Shown: positions 18,001 through 26,107 of the stretch, piece by piece
How positions within the stretch are numbered: position 1 is the stretch's first letter
How the letters are laid out: every line of letters begins with the position of its first letter
Source: Flavobacteriales bacterium
Lineage (GTDB): Bacteria; Bacteroidota; Bacteroidia; Flavobacteriales_E; Vicingaceae
Reading direction: 5' to 3'
Length of the DNA: 35,208 nt
Assembly (NCBI GenBank): GCA_905339165.1
Contig: CAJPFH010000056.1
Span: forward strand, 1-35,208
Notes under the pieces: model-generated
Database searches by the model: none
What the model was told of the DNA's origin: nothing
The model's input: only the letters and a program-made list of their open reading frames with translations
Made by a program: the position numbers and the translations under genes

Positions 18001-19860
18001 TATCCTAGCGGAGGAACGTATAATGTAACATTAGTTGCCACTTCTAATAATGGATGTGTGGATAGTATTACACAAACAGTGGTGATTCCCTATACGCCTA
18101 TTGCCAATTTTTCCGCAATTACTGTTTGTGTAGGTACGGCTACATGTTTCTCAGATTTATCTAACGTGCAGAATGGTAATATCACAACATGGCAGTGGGT
18201 ATTTGGCGATGGAAGTCCGGTAAATAATCAGCAAAATCCATGTCATACGTATGCAAATGCCGGTACATATACGGTAACGCTCATAGTAACAAGTAATGAT
18301 GGTTGTGCCGCTTCAGCAACAATAAATATTACGGTTAATCCTAACCCTATTGCTAGTTTTACAGTAAGTAATATTTGCAGAGATAATTTTGCGGCATTCA
18401 ACAATACATCTACAGGTGCAACAACCTATTCTTGGGCATTTGGCAATGGGGCTACCTCCACCAGTCAAAATCCGGTATATCAATATCCTGTCTCCGGTAC
18501 GTATAATGTTACGCTGATAGCTAATAGTGGTGCTGGATGTGCCGATACAATTACTTTACCGATTACGGTGTATCCTGAACCGGTGGCTAATTTCAATTTT
18601 GTAAATGTCTGCGATGGAAACCCTTTAAACTTTACCGATGCCTCCACTATAGGTGGAGGGGGCTCTATTACTCAATGGAATTGGAATTTTGGAAATGGAA
18701 ATACGTCAACTCAACAAAATCCTTCGGAAACATATAGTACAGATGGTAGTTATTTGGTAACATTAATTGTAACCACAGCAGACGGTTGTACTGATACCAT
18801 TTCGAAACAAGTTACGGTGTATCCGTTGCCTGTGGTAGATTTTACTCCAACCGATGTGTGTTTGGGAACTCCCACACAGTTTACTAATTTATCCACCGTT
18901 TCAAGCGGTAGCAATGTAGGGTTTAGTTGGCAGTTTGGAAACGGAGGAAGCAGTTCGCAACAAAACCCTATGTACAATTACAACCAGCCAGGTACGTACA
19001 ATGTAACACTTACTGTTACGACAAATAATGGTTGTACCGGAATCGTAACTAAGCAAGTTACTGTTCACCCAAATCCAACAGTAAATTTTGCAATAAGCGA
19101 CACAGCCAGTTGCTCTCCCGTTTGTGTTAATTTCTACGATTTAAGCACGATAACGGGAAATAGTTCCATCGTTTCATGGAGTTGGAATTTCTCGAATGGA
19201 ACATCAACCGTACAGAATCCAAGCAACTGTTTTACTGCCGGAGCAATTAATCCGGTGAGTTATACTGTAAAACTGATTGTTACTACAAATTTTGGCTGTG
19301 TAGACTCGGTTACTAAAACAAACTTAATAACTGCTTATCCAAACCCTGTTGCTAATTTTGAAGCGGATCCATGGGAAAGCGATATTTATAGACCCAAAGT
19401 TAATTTTACGGATATTTCTGCCGGTGCCAGCAAATGGTTTTGGAATTTTGGTGATGGACAAACTTCTGTAATTAAGAATCCTTCAAATACCTATCAGGAT
19501 TCAGGTACCTATACGGTTACGATGTATATAGAAAATCAATGGGGATGTGCAGATACGATTTCTAAAACGATTCGTATAAATCCCGATTTTTCTATCTTTA
19601 TTCCTAATGCGTTTACACCAGATGGTGACGGAATAAATGATTCGTTTGGAGCGATAGGTTATGGTATTACAGAATACAATATGTATATATTTGACAGATG
19701 GGGTGAGTTGATTTTTGAGAGCCATAAATACGGAGAGAATTGGAATGGAACCACTTCCGGAAAAGAGTCTCAAATAGGAGTTTATCCTTATCGGATAGAT
19801 ATAAAAGACATAAATTTAAAGCCTCATAGTTTTATAGGACATATAAATTTGGTTAAATAG
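15058..19860 (+). CDS. Giant Ig-like/PKD-repeat surface protein with T9SS type B (CHU_C) domain, 1600 aa
   Basis: Signal peptide 1-26 (MKLKKFSLYLFLPVVLFFSN, cleavage near TRA-C). Residues 27-155 form a Cys-rich N-domain ending in a fibronectin-like stretch (YKYRMRENHNGQVGPW). Two Ig-like domains span about 158-318. Five near-identical 73-residue repeats follow (321-685; 16018-17112). Ten PKD domains cover about 686-1500 in the same order of variants as the upstream gene. CHU_C is at about 1514-1600 (FIPNAFTPDGDGINDSFG, FDRWGELIFES, IGVYPYRIDI). Ser, Thr, Asn and Gly dominate, with few charged residues, as expected of a surface filament. It is a tandem paralogue of 10797-14939 over the C-terminal ~900 residues. 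No catalytic domain is seen; an adhesion or gliding-related role is inferred. Confidence 0.9.
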   Translation: MKLKKFSLYLFLPVVLFFSNVADTRACHAIALVNFNQQNPIPGAIQVTAASDMPTCGCALYWLDVEVRCMNDPWNAGPFNPGFWGPLNTYPYFQSGQMNKPNCVVQNYPWVTISYNGLCPGIQYKYRMRENHNGQVGPWTPDQYFTVPGVAAPLVGQVVANTTNICQGNCANLTASVTGGCNLATTYTWNNGLGTGPNKTVCPAVTTTYTVTITEACSNTQTTASITINVVPPAVAGTATVTPNPVCFGTPVTLTLTGSAGNVQWQQSTNGGGTWTNIPGATTTVYNTAGLTVNTCFRAAVTGCNGTVYSNMVCVTVNPIPTVNVNNVTICAGQTATLTATPSAPGGTYLWSPGGFTTQTINVSPGSTTTYTVTYTLNGCTGTGTGTVTVNPQPTVNVNSVTICAGQTATLTATPSVGGGTYSWAPGGFTTQTINVSPGSTTTYTVTYTLNGCVATGTGTVTVNPQPTINVNNVTICAGQNATLTGTPSIGGGTYLWTPGNQTSQSITVSPGSTTTYTVTYTLNGCVATGTGTVTVNPQPTVNVNSTSICNGQNAVLTATPSVGGGTYSWSPGGFTTQSITVSPGSTTTYTVTYTLNGCVATGTGTVTVTTNPTVTVNNDSICAGQTATLTATPSAPGGTYSWVPGGFTTQTINVSPGVTTTYTVTYDITGCIGTGSGTVTVFPQPVASFTAANVCFGTVVSFNNTTTIGGGGVIASWNWNFGDGNTSTQQSPSHNYAAPGTYTVTLTATSTDGCVDVFTTTVTVHPEPIANFTYIAACDGFPIIFNDQSSVSSGSITQWQWNFGDGSPLDNNQNTSHTYPSSGTYNVTLTVTTNNGCTHSVTIQVTVLQKPVPAFTANNVCFGNSMSFQDQTTPNASSWFWNFGDGNTSSAQNPSYTYAAPGTYVVKFIASLGSCLDSITQTVTVHPLPQPSFTYAAGCPSQATQFNNTSTILSGTITGWNWSFPNGTPSSSTAQNPSTTYPSGGTYNVTLVATSNNGCVDSITQTVVIPYTPIANFSAITVCVGTATCFSDLSNVQNGNITTWQWVFGDGSPVNNQQNPCHTYANAGTYTVTLIVTSNDGCAASATINITVNPNPIASFTVSNICRDNFAAFNNTSTGATTYSWAFGNGATSTSQNPVYQYPVSGTYNVTLIANSGAGCADTITLPITVYPEPVANFNFVNVCDGNPLNFTDASTIGGGGSITQWNWNFGNGNTSTQQNPSETYSTDGSYLVTLIVTTADGCTDTISKQVTVYPLPVVDFTPTDVCLGTPTQFTNLSTVSSGSNVGFSWQFGNGGSSSQQNPMYNYNQPGTYNVTLTVTTNNGCTGIVTKQVTVHPNPTVNFAISDTASCSPVCVNFYDLSTITGNSSIVSWSWNFSNGTSTVQNPSNCFTAGAINPVSYTVKLIVTTNFGCVDSVTKTNLITAYPNPVANFEADPWESDIYRPKVNFTDISAGASKWFWNFGDGQTSVIKNPSNTYQDSGTYTVTMYIENQWGCADTISKTIRINPDFSIFIPNAFTPDGDGINDSFGAIGYGITEYNMYIFDRWGELIFESHKYGENWNGTTSGKESQIGVYPYRIDIKDINLKPHSFIGHINLVK
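16018..17112 (+). repeat. Five in-frame tandem repeats of 219 bp (73 aa)
   Basis: The shared Cys-containing motif (V-T-I-C-A-G-Q-x-A-T-L-T) recurs with a constant 219-base spacing; anchor codons lie at 16042, 16261, 16480, 16699 and 16918. Each unit holds P-T-V-N-V-N-N, then the ICAGQ motif, GGTY-x-W, an SPGSTTTYTVTY strand, NGC and a GTGTVTVNPQ end. Units 4 and 5 have diverged most (SICNGQ, DSICAGQ). Confidence 0.95.
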
Positions 19861-19876
19861 GTTTAGTGTAATTGGT

Positions 19877-19926
19877 TGAAAAATAAAAAGCCCCGTGCCA
19901 TTTGGCACGGGGCTTTTTATTTTTCA
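19877..19926. terminator. Long bidirectional terminator between convergent genes
   Basis: 19877-19899 and 19904-19926 are perfect reverse complements over 23 bases around the four-base loop ATTT. The core is GCCCCGTGCC / GGCACGGGGC, with A-tracts and T-tracts outside it on both strands, so it can end transcripts from both the PKD gene (plus) and lolA (minus). Confidence 0.95.
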
Positions 19927-19934
19927 TAAATATA

Positions 19935-20591
19935 TTATTCTCTTAGGTCAACAATTTCTGCTTTTGGGTATTTTGTTTTATTGAAGGTAAATTTTGAGTC
20001 TTCTACTGTAAAGTCGGGTTCAAAAGTTTTTACCTGATATGTAAAGATAGTTCCGTCCTTTCCTGAAATTTTAATTTTATTAATTTGCTTGGCTGCAGCA
20101 TCGATAGTAAGGGTTATGGTATGGTATGATTTTTCCTTTGGTTTTACCGGATATAAATTAATGATGTGCATGGTTTTTCCTTCTGTTTTTTCTTCATTTT
20201 CATATTTGTATTTAAATCCTTTTTCGTACATGGTAAAAATGTTGTTTGGACTAATAGTTTCATCGCTTTCTGCATCAGATGGAATGGCATTAATTTGCAT
20301 TTCGTTCGCTTCTTTGATGTATGTGTAAATTGCTTTTCCATCGGAAAACACTTCTTGCCCTGCTAAAACTAAATGAAATTTATTCCCTTTAGAAATAAGA
20401 GTTCCGGTTTGTTTTTCATTTATTTTTTCGGTTTTATTTTCCATGGTGTAAGTAAAATCGGTTTTAAACGATTTATATGCTTTGGTTTTGGAAGAAACAG
20501 CATCTAAAATTTCTTTTGCTTTTGCATCTTGAGAAAAAGAGGGTAAAGATAAAAGCAGAGAAGCTCCGGCAATAATAAATTTGTTTTTCAT
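19935..20591 (-). CDS. lolA: LolA-like outer-membrane lipoprotein carrier
   Basis: Periplasmic chaperone that would carry lipoproteins from the inner to the outer membrane. 218 residues with a signal peptide (KNKFIIAGASLLLSLPSFSQ). The mature protein shows the LolA-type opening (AKEILDAVSSKTKAYKSFKT), followed by alternating strands (GTLISKGNKFHLVL, QEVFSDGKAIYTYI, NEMQI) and a late ISGKDGTIFTYQV stretch typical of the half-barrel. It begins 10 bases after the ftsK stop, an operon arrangement common in Bacteroidota. Sequence identity to proteobacterial LolA is usually low, so the call rests on length, signal peptide, strand pattern and context. Confidence 0.85.
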   Translation of the reverse strand: MKNKFIIAGASLLLSLPSFSQDAKAKEILDAVSSKTKAYKSFKTDFTYTMENKTEKINEKQTGTLISKGNKFHLVLAGQEVFSDGKAIYTYIKEANEMQINAIPSDAESDETISPNNIFTMYEKGFKYKYENEEKTEGKTMHIINLYPVKPKEKSYHTITLTIDAAAKQINKIKISGKDGTIFTYQVKTFEPDFTVEDSKFTFNKTKYPKAEIVDLRE

Positions 20592-20601
20592 AAAATAGGG
20601 G

Positions 20602-22998
20602 TTATGATTTGTATCCGTTGTCTTTCAAATATTGTTCCAAACTCATTTCATCGGTTATTTTAACCTGTCTTGCTTTGCTGCCTTCAAAAGGGCCTATAAT
20701 GCCGGCTGCTTCTAATTGGTCTATCAATCGGCCGGCTCGGTTATAACCTAGTTTGAGTTTGCGTTGTAACAGTGATGCTGAACCTTGCTGATGTTGAACA
20801 ATGATTTTGGCTGCTTCAACAAATAGGGTATCAATATCTTCCGAAGAAAAGTCGGTAGCGGCAGAGTTTCCCGATTCATCTACAAACTCGGGCAATAAAA
20901 AGGCATCGGAATAGCCTCGTTGCGAACCAATGAATTCGGTAAGTTTTTCAACTTCGGGGGTATCTATAAAGGCACATTGAACGCGGGTTAAATCGTTTCC
21001 GGTAGAAATAAGCATATCGCCCCTGCCAATAAGTTGTTCGGCTCCTCCTGAATCTAGAATAGTTCTTGAATCTATTTGAGATGAAACTCTGAATGCGAGG
21101 CGAGCCGGAAAGTTTGCTTTTATTACACCTGTAATGATATTGGTAGATGGGCGTTGGGTAGCAATAATTAAATGAATCCCTATCGCTCTGGCCAATTGGG
21201 CTAAACGAGCAATGGGAGTTTCCACTTCTTTTCCGGCTGTCATAATTAAATCGGCAAATTCATCGACAATCACCACAATGTAGGGCAAAAAACGATGTCC
21301 GTTGTTAGGGTTTAATTTTCGTTGTATAAATCGTTCGTTGTACTCTTTTATGTTTCTAACACCTGCCTCTTTTAGTAATCCATAGCGGGTATCCATTTCT
21401 ATGCATAAAGAATTTAAGGTATATAGGGCTTTCTTAGTGTCGGTAATAATAGCTTCTTCGGCATCGGGGAGTTTGGCTAAAAAATGCCGAACAATTTTAG
21501 AGTAGGGGGTTAGTTCTACTTTTTTAGGATCTATTAAAACAAGTTTTAACTGCGAGGGGTGTTTTTTGTAAAGAAGAGAAGCAAGAATGGCATTTATTCC
21601 AACCGATTTTCCTTGTCCGGTGGCTCCGGCCATAAGTAAATGAGGCATCTTGGAAAGATCGGTTACAAAAGTTTCGTTCGAAATAGTTTTTCCTAATGCA
21701 ATAGGGAGGTCCATCTTTGCATGCTGAAATTTTTCTGATGCTAATGCTGCTCGCATAGAAACTATATCGGGGTTTTGGTTGGGCACCTCAATACCTATGG
21801 TGCCTTTTCCGGGTATAGGTGCAATAATTCGAATACCGAGTGCTGCAAGACTAAGTGCAATATCATTTTCGAGGTTTTTTATCTTAGAAATACGCACTCC
21901 GGGGGCGGGAACTATTTCGTATAATGTAACGGTGGGGCCAATAGTGGCCTTTATGTGATCAATTTTAATGCTGTAATTTTCTAGCGTTCGAAGTATTTTT
22001 TCTTTGTTATTTTCGAGTTCTTCTTTATTAATGCTAAGTTGGTTATTGCCGTGATTTTCTAATAAATCGAGTGAGGGAAATTGGTAAGACGAAAGCTCTA
22101 AAGTGGGGTCGAATTCTCCAAATTCTTTAATGGCACTTTGTATTTCTTCATCGCTTAATATTTCTTCTTTATTTTCTGTACTTTCTACAGAGAAACCAAT
22201 ACCATCATTTGATTCGAAAACGATTTCTTTTTTTTCGGGTTCAAGGATTTCTTCATCAATCGTTTCTTCTTCCTCTTCTTTTGTTGGGGTTTCTGTAATC
22301 GTTTCTTCTTTTAGAGTGTTAACAATCAATTCAGGGTCTTTTATATTTTCCTCTTCTTCTTCTTTATCCTTTTTCTTAAGGAAGTTAAAGTTTATGTTAA
22401 AAACGACCACTAGGAAAACGAGTAATATAAATAGAAGTAATAGACCGGCTCCTAATTTTCCGATGATGCTATTTAACCAAATGTTTATATAAAAACCGAA
22501 GGAACCTGCTAAAATAATATAGTGAGGAATTATATAAGCGAGTAAAACCGGAACAGTTAATAAGATGAGTATGGAATATCTGATAATTTTTAAGGCAGAT
22601 GAGGGGGTTGAATTTAACAAAAAATGTATACCCAGCATAGAGAATATGGCTATAAAAGAAAAGGAAGCAAGGCCAAAGGTTTTATAAATAAACAGATGTC
22701 CTGTTAGTGCACCTATTTTTCCGAGCCAGTTTTCTACTATTAATTCATTGTTAAAGAGTAATTCTGCTGCCGGATAAAAAAGTTTATCTTGATCGCTTTT
22801 CCATGTAAAAAGGTAAGAGGTAAATGATGCAAATAAGTAGAGAGAGATGAGTAAGAAGGATAAGCCTAGAATGCGTTGAAATTTTTCGTTTTGTAAAAAC
22901 CGAAACGTATTTTTTAGAGAAAAGGGAGCAACTTTTTTTGCTTCTTTTTGGGAAGAAGTTTTTGGTTTGTATTCTTTTTTAAATTGGTTTTTGCTCAT
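20602..22998 (-). CDS. ftsK: DNA translocase FtsK (FtsK/SpoIIIE family)
   Basis: Septal ATP-driven DNA pump that clears chromosome termini at division and helps dimer resolution. 798 residues. Four membrane segments lie in about 43-200. An acidic linker (208-262, with EEEEE runs) joins to the motor. Motor motifs are GATGQGKS (458-465, Walker A), VVIVDE (575-580, Walker B) and ATQRPSTNIITG (613-624). The gamma winged-helix domain is at about 725-798 (LLQRKLKLGYNRAGRLIDQL) and would read polar DNA guide sequences. The linker is far shorter than the long Pro/Gln linker of E. coli FtsK. A -7 element (23009-23016) sits only 10 bases before the ATG. lolA follows in the same operon. Confidence 0.96.
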   Translation of the reverse strand: MSKNQFKKEYKPKTSSQKEAKKVAPFSLKNTFRFLQNEKFQRILGLSFLLISLYLFASFTSYLFTWKSDQDKLFYPAAELLFNNELIVENWLGKIGALTGHLFIYKTFGLASFSFIAIFSMLGIHFLLNSTPSSALKIIRYSILILLTVPVLLAYIIPHYIILAGSFGFYINIWLNSIIGKLGAGLLLLFILLVFLVVVFNINFNFLKKKDKEEEEENIKDPELIVNTLKEETITETPTKEEEEETIDEEILEPEKKEIVFESNDGIGFSVESTENKEEILSDEEIQSAIKEFGEFDPTLELSSYQFPSLDLLENHGNNQLSINKEELENNKEKILRTLENYSIKIDHIKATIGPTVTLYEIVPAPGVRISKIKNLENDIALSLAALGIRIIAPIPGKGTIGIEVPNQNPDIVSMRAALASEKFQHAKMDLPIALGKTISNETFVTDLSKMPHLLMAGATGQGKSVGINAILASLLYKKHPSQLKLVLIDPKKVELTPYSKIVRHFLAKLPDAEEAIITDTKKALYTLNSLCIEMDTRYGLLKEAGVRNIKEYNERFIQRKLNPNNGHRFLPYIVVIVDEFADLIMTAGKEVETPIARLAQLARAIGIHLIIATQRPSTNIITGVIKANFPARLAFRVSSQIDSRTILDSGGAEQLIGRGDMLISTGNDLTRVQCAFIDTPEVEKLTEFIGSQRGYSDAFLLPEFVDESGNSAATDFSSEDIDTLFVEAAKIIVQHQQGSASLLQRKLKLGYNRAGRLIDQLEAAGIIGPFEGSKARQVKITDEMSLEQYLKDNGYKS

Positions 22999-23008
22999 TT
23001 TGAATTTT

Positions 23009-23016
23009 CAAAAGTA
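23009..23016 (-). promoter_or_regulatory. Bacteroidota -7 promoter element for ftsK-lolA
   Basis: On the minus strand the sequence reads TACTTTTG, an exact TAnnTTTG match, 10 bases before the ftsK ATG. The leader would be very short. A clear -33 TTG is not seen. Confidence 0.5.
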
Positions 23017-23048
23017 CGAATATGCACCATGTATATGGGTGGTGGCAA

Positions 23049-23080
23049 AGAAAAAAGGGACGCGAAGCCCCTTCTTTTTA
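23049..23080 (-). terminator. Probable terminator of the DUF4412-like pair
   Basis: On the minus strand AAAGAAGGG pairs with CCCTTTTTT around a GC-rich loop and is followed by a T-rich stretch, 20 bases after the stop of the 224-residue gene. One G-T pair weakens the stem. Confidence 0.5.
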
Positions 23081-23099
23081 TAAACAGCAAATTGTTATT

Positions 23100-23774
23100 T
23101 TATCTTCCACCACCGTACATTTTCATAAGTTCTTCTTGTGTTACCTCTTTGTAATCTGCCGGTGCCTCAAATTCTGCCGAGGATAGTTTTTCTTTTTTTA
23201 TTTCATTCACAGTAACGGTCATTCGCATAGTTTCCTGAGCAATTTCGTACTCCATAGGGAAGCCTTTTAATGTTTCGTATTCTTTAGGTTTGTTTGGTAG
23301 ATAGTCGGAAGTTAATTCTTCGGTATAAAAAAGCGTAAGCACTTCTCCAGAGGTTTTGCTGTGGACTTCGGCTTTTTTACAGGTATATCCTGCTATTTGT
23401 TTGGTTTCGTTAAGGTAAACAATAGAATAATCATTTGCATCTTCTTTTGTTTCATTGTTTTCAATAGGCGAAAGCATTTTGTATTTACTTCCCATGATAT
23501 CCATTAATGTAATCACTTGCTTACTTTTTTTATTGGTAATTACAACGGTACTTCCTGCCATTCCCATATTTTGTTCCATTCTAGAATTTTCTCCTTTTAT
23601 TTTAATAATAAAATCTTTGGGCATCATGGATGCGTAAGCTGCAAAGGTTTCGTCCATTTCGGTATAATCAATTCTAAATTTTATAGTGCCTTCAAAATCT
23701 GATTTTTTTTGAGAGAGGACAATTGTGCTAAATAGTATTAGCAGAGTAAAAAGTGTAGTTTTAAGTAGACGCAT
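23100..23774 (-). CDS. Secreted DUF4412-like protein, 224 aa
   Basis: Signal peptide MRLLKTTLFTLLILFSTIVL. The mature region has an edge-strand pattern (FEGTIKFRIDYTEMDETFA), a MPKDFIIKIKGENSRMEQN segment, TVVITNKKSKQVITLMD, the hallmark IAGYTCKKAEV and a late FPMEYEI. This matches the general layout of DUF4412-type periplasmic proteins, which probably adopt a LolA/LolB-like half-barrel; the substrate is unknown. Its last residues are YGGGR. It starts 12 bases after the upstream paralogue, so they share a transcript. The Cys in YTCKK is shared with the paralogue. The family name is from pattern memory, so moderate confidence. Confidence 0.7.
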   Translation of the reverse strand: MRLLKTTLFTLLILFSTIVLSQKKSDFEGTIKFRIDYTEMDETFAAYASMMPKDFIIKIKGENSRMEQNMGMAGSTVVITNKKSKQVITLMDIMGSKYKMLSPIENNETKEDANDYSIVYLNETKQIAGYTCKKAEVHSKTSGEVLTLFYTEELTSDYLPNKPKEYETLKGFPMEYEIAQETMRMTVTVNEIKKEKLSSAEFEAPADYKEVTQEELMKMYGGGR

Positions 23775-23786
23775 TATGGTTCGGTT

Positions 23787-24485
23787 TTATTGGTTAAAGC
23801 TTTCAAAAATTTCTTCCATTTCTTTATCCATTCTATCAATGGAAACATGTTGGTATCCTTCGGGTTGTTTCAGGGAATTATCCTCTACACTGCCGAAAGA
23901 AACATTTTTAGCGGTTATACGCATACATAAACCGTATTTTTCTAGTTGATACTCCATTAATACGCCTTTAATCTCTGAATATTGTGTAGCCCAATTAGGT
24001 TCGTCAATATCTATTTCATCGGTATAAAAAATATCAAAAACTTCTCCCGAATTTTCTACTGTAACGGTTGCTTTTTTACATAAGTAACCTGCAATTTCTT
24101 TTGTTTCAGACGAAGGGGTTACAATGTAAGTGGGCATTATTTGATTCATTTCATTTACTCCCTCTTCGTTTAATGTAAGAATGTATTTTTTGTTAATGAG
24201 TTTTACAAAGTGAGTAAATTTTTTGTCGTTGCAATCTATAATAAAGCAAGTACGAAACATACCCATACCTGCCGAAAGTTCTGTAATAAAAGTGTTGTTT
24301 TTAAATCGTTGTTCCATCGATTTTGGTAGAAAATCGAGCATAAAATGAGAGGGATCCATTTTGGGATAGGTAACTTCGAACTCAATGACGCCTTCACTAT
24401 TACTTGAAAATTTTTTTCCACAGCCACCAATCAACGCAATAAGAAGAGAGAAGAATGAGAAATATAAAATCGACCAACGAAACAT
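23787..24485 (-). CDS. DUF4412-like lipoprotein, 232 aa
   Basis: Paralogue of the 224-residue protein: both have GVIEFEVTYPKMD/GTIKFRIDYTEMD, F(I)I-x-(N/D)-K-(K)-T/V, IAGY(L/T)CKKA(T/E)V, a FYT(D/E)E motif and a (V/F)LMEY(Q/E) segment. Here the signal sequence ends in a lipobox (ALIGGC-GKK), so the protein should be lipid-anchored, whereas its partner has a plain signal peptide. The order is lipoprotein first, soluble partner second, in one operon. A near-match promoter (TAATTTTA, minus strand, 24516-24523) lies upstream. The function is unknown; the operon lies next to ftsK-lolA but has its own terminator. Confidence 0.7.
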   Translation of the reverse strand: MFRWSILYFSFFSLLIALIGGCGKKFSSNSEGVIEFEVTYPKMDPSHFMLDFLPKSMEQRFKNNTFITELSAGMGMFRTCFIIDCNDKKFTHFVKLINKKYILTLNEEGVNEMNQIMPTYIVTPSSETKEIAGYLCKKATVTVENSGEVFDIFYTDEIDIDEPNWATQYSEIKGVLMEYQLEKYGLCMRITAKNVSFGSVEDNSLKQPEGYQHVSIDRMDKEMEEIFESFNQ

Positions 24486-24611
24486 TTACTTATATCGGTT
24501 CTTTATTTAAAGCGATAAAATTAACTAATTATACAATACAACGAACAAAAGCTAATTTGCAGATAATCAACATTGTGTTGAGGGTTAATAGCTTATGAGT
24601 AATTACTAAAC

Positions 24612-26012
24612 CTAGGAATAGCCTAAGATTTTAAGCATAGATTTAAAACTTTGTTCCTTGGCAAAGAGTTTTGTAGAAAATTCTCCGTTTTCGTCTATAT
24701 CAATAACCACATGTTTAGGGCTTGGAATAAGGCAGTGTTTTATTCCGCCAAATCCGCTCAAGGACTCCTGATAGGCTCCGGTATTAAAAAAGGCGATGTA
24801 AAGGGGCTCTGAATCTTTTTCATCGTTTTGCGGTAAAAAGACCTGATTTACGTGTGCTTCTGAATTGTAGTAATCTAAGCTATCACAAGTTAAACCTCCA
24901 ATATTAACGCGTTTAAAGGGTTTATCCCATTTATTTATAGCAAGCAAAATATAGCGTTGATTAATAGCCCATGAATCGGGTAAAGTGGTAATAAAAGAGT
25001 TATCAATCATGTACCATGCCTCTATATCATTTTGTATTTTTTCGTCTATAATGGAGTAAATATTTATGCCACTTTCACCTACTGTAAAGGTTCCGAATTC
25101 GGTAAATATATTAGGTTCTTCTATGTTATTGCGATTGCAGAATTCTTTTATTTGGCCAATAATCTCTTCAATCATGTACTCATAATCGTAACCAAAACCT
25201 AAGGAGTTTTTAATGGGTAAGCCTCCTCCAATATTTAAAGAATCTAAATCGGGGCAAATCTTTTTAAGTTCCATGTATACGTTTAAACATTTTAGTAGTT
25301 CGCTCCAGTAGTAGGCATTGTCTTTAATGCCGGTATTTATAAAAAAGTGCAACATTTTTAATTTAAATTTTTTGCTGTTTTTTATTTTTTCCAGGTAGAA
25401 GTTATTGATATCTCTATACCTGATTCCCAGTCTCGATGTGTAAAACTGAAAAGAAGGTTCTTCTTCTGAGGCAATTCTAATTCCCACATTACAAACTCCC
25501 CTTTTAACGTGTTTTTCGTAGTAGTCTATTTCTTTTTTATTGTCCAAAACAGGAATGGCATTAAACCCCTCATTAAGTAATTCAGTTATTTGTTGTAAGT
25601 ACATGGGGCGTTTATATCCGTTGCAAATAACATAGTGTTCTTTGGTTAACTTTTTTTCTTTATACAAAGCCTTTAGTAACGGAATATCGTAGGCCGATGA
25701 GGTTTCTATATGTGCATCGTTTCTTAATACTTCTTCTAATACAAAAGAAAAGTGCGAGCTTTTTGTACAATAACAATAAGTGTATGTACCTTTGTAGTCA
25801 ACTTTTGCCATGGCTACATTGAACATTCTTTTTGCCCGGCTAATTTGCATTCCTATTTTAGGAAGGTAGCTTAGTTTAAGCGGAGTGCCATATTGTTCAA
25901 TAATATCCATAAGCGGAATTCCGTAGTAAAAGAGTTCGTTCTCTTTCACTTCAAAGCCTTCTTGTGGAAAGTCGAAGGTTTGTTCTATAAGGTCCTGATA
26001 ACTGTTTTTCAT
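24612..26012 (-). CDS. speA: Arginine decarboxylase (PLP, alanine-racemase fold)
   Basis: Decarboxylates arginine to agmatine, the first step of a polyamine route. 466 residues, the shorter Bacteroidota type rather than the ~650-residue E. coli SpeA. The likely PLP-binding lysine is K84 in YCYCTKSSHF. Other fold-III features are HIETSSAYDIPLL, a glycine-rich phosphate loop in LNIGGGLPI, and GLTCDSLDYYN near the C-terminus, corresponding to the catalytic-Cys CDxxD motif of these enzymes. ETFGTFTVGE-like segment TEFGTFTVGESG is also present. It is divergent from an arginase, sharing the 26013-26107 intergenic region. A related specificity (ornithine or carboxynorspermidine) is possible, but the N-terminal FDFPQEGFEV and KSSHF patterns match enzymes annotated as arginine decarboxylase. 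Confidence 0.88.
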   Translation of the reverse strand: MKNSYQDLIEQTFDFPQEGFEVKENELFYYGIPLMDIIEQYGTPLKLSYLPKIGMQISRAKRMFNVAMAKVDYKGTYTYCYCTKSSHFSFVLEEVLRNDAHIETSSAYDIPLLKALYKEKKLTKEHYVICNGYKRPMYLQQITELLNEGFNAIPVLDNKKEIDYYEKHVKRGVCNVGIRIASEEEPSFQFYTSRLGIRYRDINNFYLEKIKNSKKFKLKMLHFFINTGIKDNAYYWSELLKCLNVYMELKKICPDLDSLNIGGGLPIKNSLGFGYDYEYMIEEIIGQIKEFCNRNNIEEPNIFTEFGTFTVGESGINIYSIIDEKIQNDIEAWYMIDNSFITTLPDSWAINQRYILLAINKWDKPFKRVNIGGLTCDSLDYYNSEAHVNQVFLPQNDEKDSEPLYIAFFNTGAYQESLSGFGGIKHCLIPSPKHVVIDIDENGEFSTKLFAKEQSFKSMLKILGYS

Positions 26013-26047
26013 TTTTATGTATTAAAGTAAGTGAATTACATTAGAGG

Positions 26048-26055
26048 CAAAAGTA
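26048..26055 (-). promoter_or_regulatory. Bacteroidota -7 promoter element for the arginine decarboxylase
   Basis: On the minus strand TACTTTTG matches TAnnTTTG exactly, 35 bases before the ATG at 26012. It lies back-to-back with the arginase promoter element 15 bases away. Confidence 0.55.
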
Positions 26056-26069
26056 TAATTTAACTTAGT

Positions 26070-26077
26070 TAGATTTG
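26070..26077 (+). promoter_or_regulatory. Bacteroidota -7 promoter element for arginase-argS
   Basis: TAGATTTG matches TAnnTTTG exactly, 30 bases before the arginase ATG at 26108. The two divergent -7 elements overlap each other's upstream regions, so binding at one promoter may affect the other. Confidence 0.55.
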
Positions 26078-26107
26078 TAAATATATTATTAAGAAAGTGA
26101 AAAAAAT

